DNA from: an uncultured bacterium
GTDB taxonomy: Bacteria > Hydrogenedentota > Hydrogenedentia > Hydrogenedentales > CAITNO01
NCBI GenBank assembly: GCA_937923585.1
Contig: CALDSM010000172.1
Coordinates: forward strand, 1-7,445
DNA: 7,445 nucleotides
Direction of reading: 5' to 3'
Made by a program: the position numbers and the translations under genes. The notes under the pieces were generated by a model. The model did no database searches. It was not told where the DNA came from and saw only the letters and a list, made by a program, of their open reading frames with translations. This document shows, piece by piece, positions 1 to 6,228 of the stretch (position 1 is its first letter; each line of letters opens with the position of its first letter).

Positions 1-1031
1 CTGCTGTAGATGGAGCGGACCGTGTACTTCTTGTTGGCCGAGGTCTCGTCCATGAGCGTGGTGCGCGGCTTGATGGGGATGAAGCCCGGCGAGGTGCGCT
101 TCAGCTCGTACTCGTAGAACATCATGATGTTGTCGTCGGCCGTGCGGCCGTCGCGCCAGTAGTCCAGCCCGCCGATCGAGTACACGCGGGACGGCACGGC
201 GCGCAGGAACCAGTTCGAGATGTCGGTCTGGTGCGTGGCCAGCTCGGTGAACAGGCCGCCGGAGATCTCGTCATAGAGGCGCCAGTTCAGGTGCTTCTCC
301 AGGTCGGTGATGTACTTCTGCTCTTCGGCGTTCAGCACGTAGTCCTTCGGCACGGGGCGGCGCCACTGCTGGTCGCGGTGCCACTGCGAGGTGATGTGGG
401 TGATGCGGCCGAGCATGCCCTTGTCGAAGGTCATCCACTGGGCCAGGTTGTACTTGGGGTTGTAGCGGCGCTGGTGGCCGACCTGCACCCACCTGTTGAG
501 GTCGTGGCATTTGGTAATCAGCGCGCGGCCGTCCTCGACGGACTTGACCAGCGTCTTCTCGCAGAACACATACTTGCCCGCGTCCAGCGCGTCCATCGAA
601 ATCTGGAAGTGGGTGCCCAGCGGGCTGGCGATGACCACCGCGTCCACGTTCGGGTTGGCCAGCACTTCCTTGTAGTCGTAATGCACGCTCGGCGCCTCGG
701 TCGCCATGGCGGCCTCGATCATCTCCTGCGTCGGCTTCTCGCCGACTTTGAGGTACTGCTTGGCGTTGGACAGGCGCACCAGATTGACGGCGGCTTCCTG
801 GTTTGGCGAGTACACGTCGGCGATGGCGACAATCTGGACATCCGGGTTGTGCGTCAGCCCCTCGCGGATATGAAAGGTGCCCTGGCCGCCCACGCCGATG
901 CAGCCCACGCGCACCTTGCTGTTCTGTGCGTAGGTGAAAGGCGAGTAGCCCGCCGCGATCGTGAACCCCGCCGTCGTGGCGGTGGCACTCGCGACCTTCA
1001 TGAAGTCCCGTCGGTTGATCTCGTTGCTCAT
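1..1031 (-). CDS. Tat-exported Gfo/Idh/MocA family oxidoreductase (C-terminus off the left edge)
   Basis: I read 343 codons from ATG at 1031 with no stop before the window edge, so the C-terminus is missing. The N-terminus has a twin-arginine signal (NRRDFMK, Arg7-Arg8), an Ala/Thr-rich h-region and a likely cleavage site after TYA (residue 35). A Rossmann dinucleotide site follows (GVGGQG, 46-51). CEKT at 157-160 sits where the family usually has EKP, so Lys159 is the likely catalytic lysine. GGLFTELATHQTD (258-270) holds the conserved C-domain histidine (His267). Family members oxidise or epimerise sugars, inositols or related polyols with NAD(P); the substrate cannot be named here. The Tat signal implies folding with bound cofactor and action outside the cytoplasm. 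The start is supported by AAGGA at 1043-1047, 11 nt upstream. Codon use is strongly C/G-ending, more so than in the small ORFs to its right. Confidence 0.93.
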   Translation of the reverse strand, partial: MSNEINRRDFMKVASATATTAGFTIAAGYSPFTYAQNSKVRVGCIGVGGQGTFHIREGLTHNPDVQIVAIADVYSPNQEAAVNLVRLSNAKQYLKVGEKPTQEMIEAAMATEAPSVHYDYKEVLANPNVDAVVIASPLGTHFQISMDALDAGKYVFCEKTLVKSVEDGRALITKCHDLNRWVQVGHQRRYNPKYNLAQWMTFDKGMLGRITHITSQWHRDQQWRRPVPKDYVLNAEEQKYITDLEKHLNWRLYDEISGGLFTELATHQTDISNWFLRAVPSRVYSIGGLDYWRDGRTADDNIMMFYEYELKRTSPGFIPIKPRTTLMDETSANKKYTVRSIYS

Positions 1032-1106
1032 GTTCACGTTCGTCCTTTTTATGCCGAGGTTTTCGGGAATTTGACACACATCAGTCCCGGTTTTCCGTTT
1101 CATTTC

Positions 1107-1139
1107 GCCGGACACGGCCCGCAGCCCGCGCAGTCCGGC
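1107..1139 (-). promoter_or_regulatory. Stem-loop in the predicted 5' leader of the Gfo/Idh/MocA gene
   Basis: GCCGGAC (1107-1113) pairs perfectly with GTCCGGC (1133-1139) around a 19-nt GC-rich loop. It lies inside the predicted leader, about 75 nt before the start codon and clear of the ribosome binding site. No known riboswitch class is recognised. In sequence this GC-rich, a 7-bp stem may be chance. Confidence 0.25.
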
Positions 1140-1159
1140 CAAAGAAAGACAAGCATATC

Positions 1160-1190
1160 ATTATACGGTCTGCGCCGATTCCCAGTCCAA
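1160..1190 (-). promoter_or_regulatory. Probable sigma-70-type promoter of the Gfo/Idh/MocA gene
   Basis: On the minus strand a perfect TATAAT lies at 1165-1160, and a weak -35 (TTGGAC, 1190-1185) lies 19 bp upstream. The -10 is exact, but the spacer is long and the -35 matches only three of six bases. Transcription would start near 1153 and give a leader of about 120 nt before the ATG at 1031. Confidence 0.5.
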
Positions 1191-1207
1191 CCGTGCCGTT
1201 TGGCCCG

Positions 1208-1250
1208 GTGCGGCTGACTTTCCGGTCCGGACCGCCGGACTGAGCCGCAC
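1208..1250. repeat. Nested inverted repeat between the doubtful ORF and the Gfo promoter
   Basis: GTGCGGCT (1208-1215) pairs with AGCCGCAC (1243-1250). Inside it TCCGG (1221-1225) pairs with CCGGA (1235-1239), around a perfect 10-bp palindrome GGTCCGGACC (1224-1233). It begins 17 nt after the TAA of the ORF at 1267-1548 and lies just upstream of the predicted Gfo promoter. It could be a 3' stem-loop of a minus-strand transcript or a regulator site. No T-run follows on either strand, so it is not a standard intrinsic terminator. Confidence 0.4.
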
Positions 1251-1266
1251 GAACTAAGTCTTGGTT

Positions 1267-1548
1267 TTACAGCGGCTTACGCCATATATTCCACGCATGC
1301 TTACCCTCTTTGGACCCGCCAAACGTCGTTTGGTTTCGGTTGGCCGCGTGGGAGGGGGCCGATTCAACTTTAATGGACTTGCCGGTCTTGCGGGGCTTCC
1401 TGTTGACGCGACCCGTCAATGGATATAACGCGGGACACGGCACAGACATTAGGCGCACGGCATAAATGGCTGCGGGGCCGGTCGCGCGGTCTTCAATCCA
1501 TGGGACCTTATGCACGCCATGGGTGTCTTGGGCAATATGGACCCTCAA
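1267..1548 (-). CDS. Doubtful small ORF, possibly spurious or the decayed 3' part of the upstream Tat ORF
   Basis: This 93-codon reading frame opens with TTG at 1548, overlaps the stop of the upstream Tat-signal ORF as TTGA, and ends in TAA at 1267-1269. No family is recognised. The product is basic and low in hydrophobic residues, with no signal peptide or membrane segment. Codon use is mixed, unlike the strongly C/G-ending codons of the Gfo gene, and no clear Shine-Dalgarno site precedes the TTG. The back-to-back, out-of-frame arrangement could mean a frameshifted remnant of one longer exported protein, or just open frame in a noncoding gap. I favour non-coding or pseudogene. The window holds no gene with better support between 1032 and 1544. 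Confidence 0.15.
   Translation of the reverse strand: MRVHIAQDTHGVHKVPWIEDRATGPAAIYAVRLMSVPCPALYPLTGRVNRKPRKTGKSIKVESAPSHAANRNQTTFGGSKEGKHAWNIWRKPL
1319..1333. repeat. Short perfect palindrome
   Basis: CCAAACG (1319-1325) and CGTTTGG (1327-1333) form 7-bp arms around one central base. It is operator-like in shape, but no promoter is evident beside it and chance is possible. Confidence 0.2.
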
Positions 1549-1778
1549 GCCAATTTGCGTGGCGGCGCAGGTCTTGTGTCCATCACGTCCATTTCGTCCA
1601 TGGCAGTGGCCTGTTCAATTGTTTTGACCCCGCCGTCACAGCAAGGTTCGGCGTAAAATAAGGCGGATTGCACCCCGGCGATCATGAAAGCTGCCGCAGT
1701 GCCCGCCGTCTTCAAAAAGGCCCTTCGTTCCAGCGCATCACCCACGGCGCGATCCTCCGGTTCGCCATGCGCAAACAT
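1545..1778 (-). CDS. Orphan 77-residue Tat-signal protein (hypothetical; small protein or truncated gene)
   Basis: I chose ATG at 1778, not the longer frame opening upstream, because AGGAG lies about five bases before it (CAGGAGAGCC then ATG). The protein begins with a hydrophilic n-region, then RRAFLK (residues 18-23), a hydrophobic stretch (24-43) and a plausible cleavage site after FYA (43). This is a good twin-arginine export signal. Only about 34 residues would remain after cleavage, including a Cys-Cys pair (46-47) and MDEMDVMD, which is read from a 9-bp-period DNA repeat. No family is recognised. The mature part is very short for a Tat substrate, which usually folds before export. It may be the surviving 5' end of a larger Tat-exported enzyme interrupted by repeat DNA, or a genuine small exported protein. 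Confidence 0.4.
   Translation of the reverse strand: MFAHGEPEDRAVGDALERRAFLKTAGTAAAFMIAGVQSALFYAEPCCDGGVKTIEQATAMDEMDVMDTRPAPPRKLA
1578..1601. repeat. Three GTCCAT units at 9-bp spacing
   Basis: GTCCAT occurs at 1578-1583, 1587-1592 and 1596-1601, exactly nine bases apart with variable triplets between. On the minus strand it reads ATGGAC every nine bases and encodes Met-Asp-X repeats in the orphan Tat ORF. It resembles the GTCCGTG arrays at 4028-4170 in core sequence, but has a 9-bp instead of a 10-bp period. Confidence 0.55.
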
Positions 1779-1861
1779 GGCTCTCCTGCGACAGTTGTTG
1801 CTGGGCTCTTCCGCCGTTTTGCGCGTTCGGCGCTTTCCGCCGCCGCGTCCCTTTTCATACG

Positions 1862-1881
1862 CATGAGCGTCAGTGCTCATG
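1862..1881. promoter_or_regulatory. Operator-like inverted repeat upstream of the orphan Tat ORF
   Basis: CATGAGC (1862-1868) and GCTCATG (1875-1881) form perfect 7-bp arms around six bases. It lies about 85 bp upstream of the ATG at 1778, where a regulator could bind. No convincing -35/-10 pair is visible nearby, and the regulator cannot be named. Confidence 0.25.
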
Positions 1882-1993
1882 TGTCATATCTGCTTCTTGG
1901 ACCACGCGCAGAGAAAGTGGTTTCACAAGAATCGAACAAGACAGACGGGTATGCAGGAGCACCATCGAGAGAATGTGACAAGCAACGGCTTTC

Positions 1994-2084
1994 TTTTGAC
2001 TGCGGTGGCCATGCCGCCGCTTTCCCTTCACCCGCATCGCGACTGCCGCCAGGGAAAGCGGCGGCATGGCCACCGCAGTCAAAA
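1994..2084. repeat. REPIN-like palindromic element: two inverted 34-bp REP-like units
   Basis: The 34 bases at 1994-2027 are repeated perfectly in inverted orientation at 2051-2084, with a 23-bp spacer. Each arm also folds on itself: GCGGTGGC (2002-2009) pairs with GCCGCCGC (2013-2020), one G-U pair included, around CAT. The structure is therefore two short imperfect hairpins facing each other, the organisation described for REP doublets (REPINs/BIMEs). T4 and A4 tracts bound the outer ends. It lies 53 bp past the apbE stop in otherwise gene-free sequence. A MITE-like element is the alternative. It carries no transposase. From about 1882 to 1993 on its left I see nothing else. Confidence 0.8.
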
Positions 2085-2136
2085 AGAGACGCGCATGCCG
2101 ATGTTTCGGTGATGCCGCGGGACACAATTTCCGCGC

Positions 2137-3180
2137 CTAGTTTGCCGCATCTTCGGGGAAATTGATCTTCACCACTTCCGGCTTGCCTTCGTGGTCCACG
2201 ATCAGCAGCGCGCGGCACTCGGGGTGCTTCTTGCAGTACTCCTTCGCGCCCTCGACGCCAAGAATGAAGAAGGCCTTGGTGATTGCGTCGCTCTGCGTTC
2301 CCGTGGGCGCGACGGATGTGGCGCTGACGATGTTCGTCTCCGCGGGCATGCCCGTGCGCGGGTCGAAGATGTGGCCGTACTTCCTGCCGTTCATCTCGAT
2401 GTACTTTTCGCTGTTGGACGAGGTGGACAGCGATTCATCCTTTATCGTGACCTTGGCCAGCGGCGGCCGCGCCACGGTGCCGCTCACGTAGGGATCGCGG
2501 ATGTCTATCGTCCAGCCGCCGCCCTGCGGCGGCGCGCCCCACGCAACGATGCTGCTCGTGCCGCCACTGATGCGCCCGCGGTTGATTCCCTTCTCCTTGA
2601 GAATGTTGGCGGCGCGGTCTACGGCAAGGCCCTTGCCGATGCCGCCGAAATCCACGCGCATGCCGGGCCGCTCGAACTTCACCGTGCGGTCGGCCTTGTT
2701 GAGCGCCACACGGTTCATGCCGACCCGTTCGAGCGCCTGTTTGACCTCCTCCGGCGACGGCAGGCCGCCCTGCTTTCCGTAGAAGCCCCACAGTTTCAGC
2801 AGCGGCCCCACGGTCACGTCAAACACGCCGCCGGTCTCCTCCCAGTACTTCCTCGACGTGGCCATCAGCGACCACAGTTCGGGGGGAACGACAACGGGCC
2901 TGTCGCCCGCCTCGCGGTTCATGACCGCGGTGGGACTGCCGTCAATCCAGTTGCTGATGCAGTTCTCCATCGCATCTATCGCGTCGAAGGCCTCCTGTGC
3001 GCACTCGCGCATGTACTGCGGGTCCATGCCCTCGTCGCCAAAGAGCAGGAAATCGAATTCGGCCGTCATCGCCGTGTGGGAAAGATGCACGGAAGGCAGG
3101 GCAGGGGCGGCGTTATCCTCCGCGAGGACGGGCAGCGCCAGACATGCCAGCACGGCCGCCAGGTTCCGTTTCAAGGACAT
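2137..3180 (-). CDS. apbE: Exported FAD:protein FMN transferase (ApbE family)
   Basis: The 347-residue protein would attach FMN from FAD covalently to a Thr or Ser of a partner flavoprotein outside the cytoplasm, with Mg2+. Family signatures appear in order: GGVFDVTVGPL (117-127), DFGGIGKGLAVD (177-188), SGGTSS (205-210), STSS (252-255), HIFDPRTGMP (270-279) and SDAITKAFF (297-305, with the metal-site Asp). Length is usual for the family. Residues 1-20 look like a Sec signal cleaved after PVLA. Cys13 after VLA makes a lipoprotein anchor conceivable, but the h-region before it would be very short. ATG at 3180 is preceded by CGGAG about eight bases upstream; the longer frame to 3243 would lose the signal-peptide position. 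No Rnf, Nqr or FMN-binding-domain partner gene is in the window. It is divergent from deoC. Confidence 0.95.
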   Translation of the reverse strand: MSLKRNLAAVLACLALPVLAEDNAAPALPSVHLSHTAMTAEFDFLLFGDEGMDPQYMRECAQEAFDAIDAMENCISNWIDGSPTAVMNREAGDRPVVVPPELWSLMATSRKYWEETGGVFDVTVGPLLKLWGFYGKQGGLPSPEEVKQALERVGMNRVALNKADRTVKFERPGMRVDFGGIGKGLAVDRAANILKEKGINRGRISGGTSSIVAWGAPPQGGGWTIDIRDPYVSGTVARPPLAKVTIKDESLSTSSNSEKYIEMNGRKYGHIFDPRTGMPAETNIVSATSVAPTGTQSDAITKAFFILGVEGAKEYCKKHPECRALLIVDHEGKPEVVKINFPEDAAN

Positions 3181-3208
3181 ATTTGTTTCTCCGGGACTAT
3201 TGTCACAT

Positions 3209-3214
3209 ATTTTA
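3209..3214 (-). promoter_or_regulatory. Candidate -10 element for apbE
   Basis: On the minus strand TAAAAT at 3214-3209 matches the -10 consensus at five of six bases and lies 28 bp upstream of the apbE ATG. No good -35 is visible 16-18 bp further up, so this is tentative. The deoC promoter should lie in the same 158-bp divergent region (3181-3338), but I could not identify it with confidence. Confidence 0.3.
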
Positions 3215-3338
3215 GACCATGCGCGGAACGCAGCGGTTCCCACACCGTTGCCCCGCGGGGCGTGCTAAGATACGCGCGGGACGCCACCTGTTCCAACCCC
3301 CGCCGGGCGGGGCCGGGAACAAGAAGGAAACCGCCGCC

Positions 3339-4001
<663 letters not shown>

Positions 4002-4027
4002 CAGGCGGCGGACGCCATTGCGGGGCA

Positions 4028-4057
4028 CACGGACGGGCACCGACCAACACGGACAAG
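4028..4057. repeat. Three tandem CACGGACNNN decamers (left array)
   Basis: Units start at 4028, 4038 and 4048 (CACGGAC, CACCGAC, CACGGAC, each plus three variable bases), giving an exact 10-bp period. The block begins 26 bp after the deoC stop. Its reverse complement matches the array at 4131-4170: 23 of 27 bases match between 4028-4054 and 4134-4160. Confidence 0.7.
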
Positions 4058-4130
4058 GCGGGCGCAGGGGACAAGGGGCGACAGTCTGCCCAAGAAATTC
4101 AGCGCAGGGACCCTCGCAGGCCGATTGGCA

Positions 4131-4170
4131 TGTTTCCGTGTCGGTCCGTGCGCGTCCGTGCCAGTCCGTT
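4131..4170. repeat. Four tandem NNNGTCCGTG decamers (right array, inverted to the left one)
   Basis: Decamers start at 4131, 4141, 4151 and 4161 and end in TTCCGTG, GTCCGTG, GTCCGTG and GTCCGTT. With the left block they bracket about 75 bp, and together they could form a long imperfect hairpin in transcripts from either strand. The pair sits in the 240-bp gap between the convergent deoC and hpt genes, which suggests a bidirectional transcription barrier or a dispersed repeat. No T-run marks an intrinsic terminator. The rest of the gap (to 4241) shows nothing else. Confidence 0.7.
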
Positions 4171-4241
4171 CGGGAACCGCCGTCTGGGCGCAACAAATCG
4201 CCGCAGCGGGCGGTCAGAGGCCTGCAATGACGGCGCCCGAG

Positions 4242-4760
4242 TCACTCTTCCATCACATGCACCGCGGGCAGGTTGCGGTATAGCCCCTCATAATCCAACC
4301 CGTAGCCGACCACGAAATGGTTTTCGATGGTGAAGCCCGTACGGTCAGGATGCACGTCCGTTTCACGCCGGGAGGGCTTGTCGAGCAGTGTACACAGGGT
4401 CAGCGACGCAGGGGACAGCGCGCGCAGCCGCGCCAGCAGCACGGCGGCCGTGTGCCCCGTGTCCACGATGTCCTCGACCACAATCACGTGGCGGCCCGTC
4501 ACTTCAATGTCCTCGGCGCGCGACAGCGCCACGCTTCCCGTGCTTCGGGTGCCCTTGTAGCTTCGGGCCTGCACAAAATCAATCTCCAGCTCGATGGGAA
4601 GGGCCCGTGCCAGGTCTGCAAAGAACAGGGACGCTCCCTTGAGCACGCCGAGCAGCAGCGGGCGCCTGCCGCCATATTCGGCGGCCAGTTCGCGGCCCAG
4701 TTCCACCACGCGCGCGGCAATGGCCCCGGCGGTTATCAATGGCTGCTCACTCACCCGCAT
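4242..4760 (-). CDS. hpt: Hypoxanthine(-guanine) phosphoribosyltransferase
   Basis: This cytoplasmic purine-salvage enzyme converts hypoxanthine or guanine plus PRPP to IMP or GMP and pyrophosphate. The 172-residue length is normal. Motifs seen are GVLKGASLFFADLARAL (38-54, Lys-Gly of the pyrophosphate-binding loop), DFVQARSYKG (61-70, flexible-loop region), the PRPP signature VIVVEDIVDTGHTA (92-105; Glu96, Asp97, Asp100), LLDKPSRR (125-132, purine-contacting Lys128) and VVGYGLDYEGLYRNLP (150-165, Asp156 and Arg162). ATG at 4760 has GGAGG six bases upstream. Both lie within the end of tilS, and the genes overlap by 14 nt, so translational coupling is expected. The tilS-hpt order is widely conserved in bacteria; the ftsH gene that often follows is absent, since deoC converges here. 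Confidence 0.96.
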   Translation of the reverse strand: MRVSEQPLITAGAIAARVVELGRELAAEYGGRRPLLLGVLKGASLFFADLARALPIELEIDFVQARSYKGTRSTGSVALSRAEDIEVTGRHVIVVEDIVDTGHTAAVLLARLRALSPASLTLCTLLDKPSRRETDVHPDRTGFTIENHFVVGYGLDYEGLYRNLPAVHVMEE

Positions 4761-6156
4761 GGCGCACCTCCACTTGGACCAAGTCCGACGTCTTCTCCGT
4801 GACAGCGGCGGCGGCAGACGGCACGTGGCCCACCACCCACAGAATGGCATCGCCCGCCGTGAGCAGGGGCACCCGGTCCCGCGACGGTCCGGGCACGCCG
4901 CGGTCCACGAAGTAGTCCTGGAGTTTCTTGGTGCCGTTCAGGCCCAGCGGGCGAAAGCGGTCGCCGGGGCGGCGCGTTCTCACGTGCAGCGGGCCGGAAA
5001 TCCGAGATGCATCAAAGACTTGCCGCGACGGATTGCAACACGCTTTGGCCCCGCCCGGCGGCAGCGCCGCCGCAGGCTGCAATGTCACGCGGAATATGCA
5101 GCCCAATGCGGCCGTCTCGCCGGGCACGGCCAGCGCTTGCTCCTCCGGGGGTGTCTCCGGCCGCGAAAGCGTGAAGGAAATGGTGCCGCGCCCGCGGTAA
5201 AGCAGGTTGCCGCCGCCAATATCCCAATAGTCACCCACTTTTGCCTTCCAAAAAAAACCGAACTCCGCACTGTCAATATGCGCCCAACTGACCGCACTGC
5301 CGATCCGTTCGAACTGTCTCACCCACCAGCGGCGGCGCAACGCGGGGTGCAGTTTTCCCAGCGCCTCGACGGGGATTTGTTCCGGCGTTTCCGGCCCAAG
5401 GCCGAGGCGGGCGCATTCCCGGTCCAGCAGATCCTCCAGGAGCGCGTTGTCGAGCCGCTGCGCACGGGCAATACCCGCAAGCGTGTCACCGATGCCCGGG
5501 TTGTAGTCCCGCGCCAGTTGGGGTATCAGTTCGTGGCGGATGCGGTTGCGCCGCGCATGCTCCGGGTCGGCGTTGGTTGCGTCCTCGCGCCAGGCGCCCC
5601 CGCGTTTCTCAAGCCAATGGCAGAGATCGCGGTGGTGACATTCGAGCAGCGGACGAATGATGCGCACGACGCCTTCCATGCGCGCGGGAAGCATGCCCGC
5701 GAGGCCGCGGCCCGCCGTGCCGCGCAGCACGCGCATAAGCACCGTTTCAGCCTGGTCGTCGCTGTGATGGCCCAGCGCAACCGTGCCGCAGCCGGTTTTT
5801 TCGGCGACGCGGCACAGGAACGCATAGCGCATCCGGCGCGCATGGTCTTCAAAGGAGCAGCCCACGGACCGGGCCTCCGCGGCCACATCCGCCCCTCCCG
5901 CATGGAAAGGAATGCCCAGCCCTGCCGCCATGTCACGGACGAACCCGGCATCGCGCGCGCTCTCGCCCCGGCGCGTGTGATGGTCGAAATGGGCCGCCTC
6001 CACGGCGTAATCCAGGTCCAGAAGCACATGCAGCAGCGCCGTGGAGTCCGCGCCTCCGGACACGGCGGCTATCACGCGCTGTTTGGGCTCAAGCAGCGCG
6101 TCACGCATAATGGCGGCACGCACGGTGTTAAGAAGTCTGTCTTGTGAGTGTTTCAT
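4747..6156 (-). CDS. tilS: tRNA(Ile) lysidine synthetase
   Basis: TilS uses ATP and lysine to convert C34 of the CAU-anticodon tRNA(Ile2) to lysidine, so that it reads AUA and is charged with isoleucine; it is normally essential. The 469-residue protein has the full-length architecture. The N-terminal PP-loop ATPase has SGGADS (33-38), HFDHHTRRGESARDAGF (56-72), HARRMRY (105-111), ALGHHSDDQAETVLMR (127-142) and GRGLAGM (149-155). RPLLECHHRDL (168-178) and WREDATNADPEHARRNRIR (189-207) follow. A less conserved central domain leads to the C-terminal domain with RTRRPGDRFRPLG (393-405) and KKLQDYFVD (410-418). I chose ATG at 6156 because SGGADS is then at the usual distance from the start. The upstream in-frame ATG near 6201 would sit on the candidate promoter, and the 6156 start has only a weak GGGA site. 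Confidence 0.96.
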   Translation of the reverse strand: MKHSQDRLLNTVRAAIMRDALLEPKQRVIAAVSGGADSTALLHVLLDLDYAVEAAHFDHHTRRGESARDAGFVRDMAAGLGIPFHAGGADVAAEARSVGCSFEDHARRMRYAFLCRVAEKTGCGTVALGHHSDDQAETVLMRVLRGTAGRGLAGMLPARMEGVVRIIRPLLECHHRDLCHWLEKRGGAWREDATNADPEHARRNRIRHELIPQLARDYNPGIGDTLAGIARAQRLDNALLEDLLDRECARLGLGPETPEQIPVEALGKLHPALRRRWWVRQFERIGSAVSWAHIDSAEFGFFWKAKVGDYWDIGGGNLLYRGRGTISFTLSRPETPPEEQALAVPGETAALGCIFRVTLQPAAALPPGGAKACCNPSRQVFDASRISGPLHVRTRRPGDRFRPLGLNGTKKLQDYFVDRGVPGPSRDRVPLLTAGDAILWVVGHVPSAAAAVTEKTSDLVQVEVRHAGE

Positions 6157-6199
6157 CAGGCGTCCCGGTCGGCCGGCGAATTCGTGGAAATCCTGGGGC

Positions 6200-6228
6200 A
6201 TTGTACTACACAAGGAGGCAGCAGACAT
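6200..6228 (-). promoter_or_regulatory. Candidate tilS-hpt promoter overlapping the divergent gene's ribosome binding site
   Basis: TACAAT at 6205-6200 on the minus strand matches the -10 at five of six bases and lies 44 bp upstream of the tilS ATG. The matching -35 (ATGTCT, 6228-6223, 17-bp spacer) is weak, at three of six. If real, it covers the start and Shine-Dalgarno site of the divergent oxidoreductase gene. Confidence 0.35.
6212..6218 (+). promoter_or_regulatory. Strong ribosome binding site of the MDR oxidoreductase
   Basis: AAGGAGG lies eight bases before the ATG at 6227. It fixes this start against the in-frame opening at 6041, which would run backwards through the tilS 5' end. Confidence 0.9.

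Noticed and set aside
231..1217. 328-codon plus-strand frame over the Gfo/Idh/MocA gene, and a minus-strand frame at 271-1077
   Set aside because: Both are alternative frames of the Gfo gene. The true frame has a Tat signal, a Rossmann site and the CEKT motif but is open at the window edge.
1779..1880. N-terminal extension of the orphan Tat ORF to 1880
   Set aside because: The extension is Arg/Lys-rich, lacks a ribosome site, and would bury the Tat motif too far from the N-terminus. The ATG at 1778 has a good AGGAG site.
1994..2084. Palindrome as the intrinsic terminator of apbE
   Set aside because: The stem is far longer than usual terminators, and both strands carry T-runs at the 5' foot and A-runs at the 3' foot instead of a T-run after the stem. 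It may still hinder transcription.
1668..2218. Several plus- and minus-strand frames across the 91-bp palindrome
   Set aside because: They share near-identical peptide segments because they read the same inverted repeat on both strands. None has a ribosome site or family resemblance.
3219..3338. 40-residue N-terminal extension of DeoC
   Set aside because: It reads through the divergent promoter region with no family similarity. The ATG at 3339 has a Shine-Dalgarno site and gives the normal DeoC length.
4028..4170. Decamer arrays as a CRISPR
   Set aside because: Units are 10 bp with 3 variable bases. There are no 25-40 bp repeats with unique spacers, and no cas genes.
4594..6147. 517-codon plus-strand open frame over tilS
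   Set aside because: It lies antisense to the well-supported tilS. Its length reflects high GC and few stops, and the translation shows no family motif.
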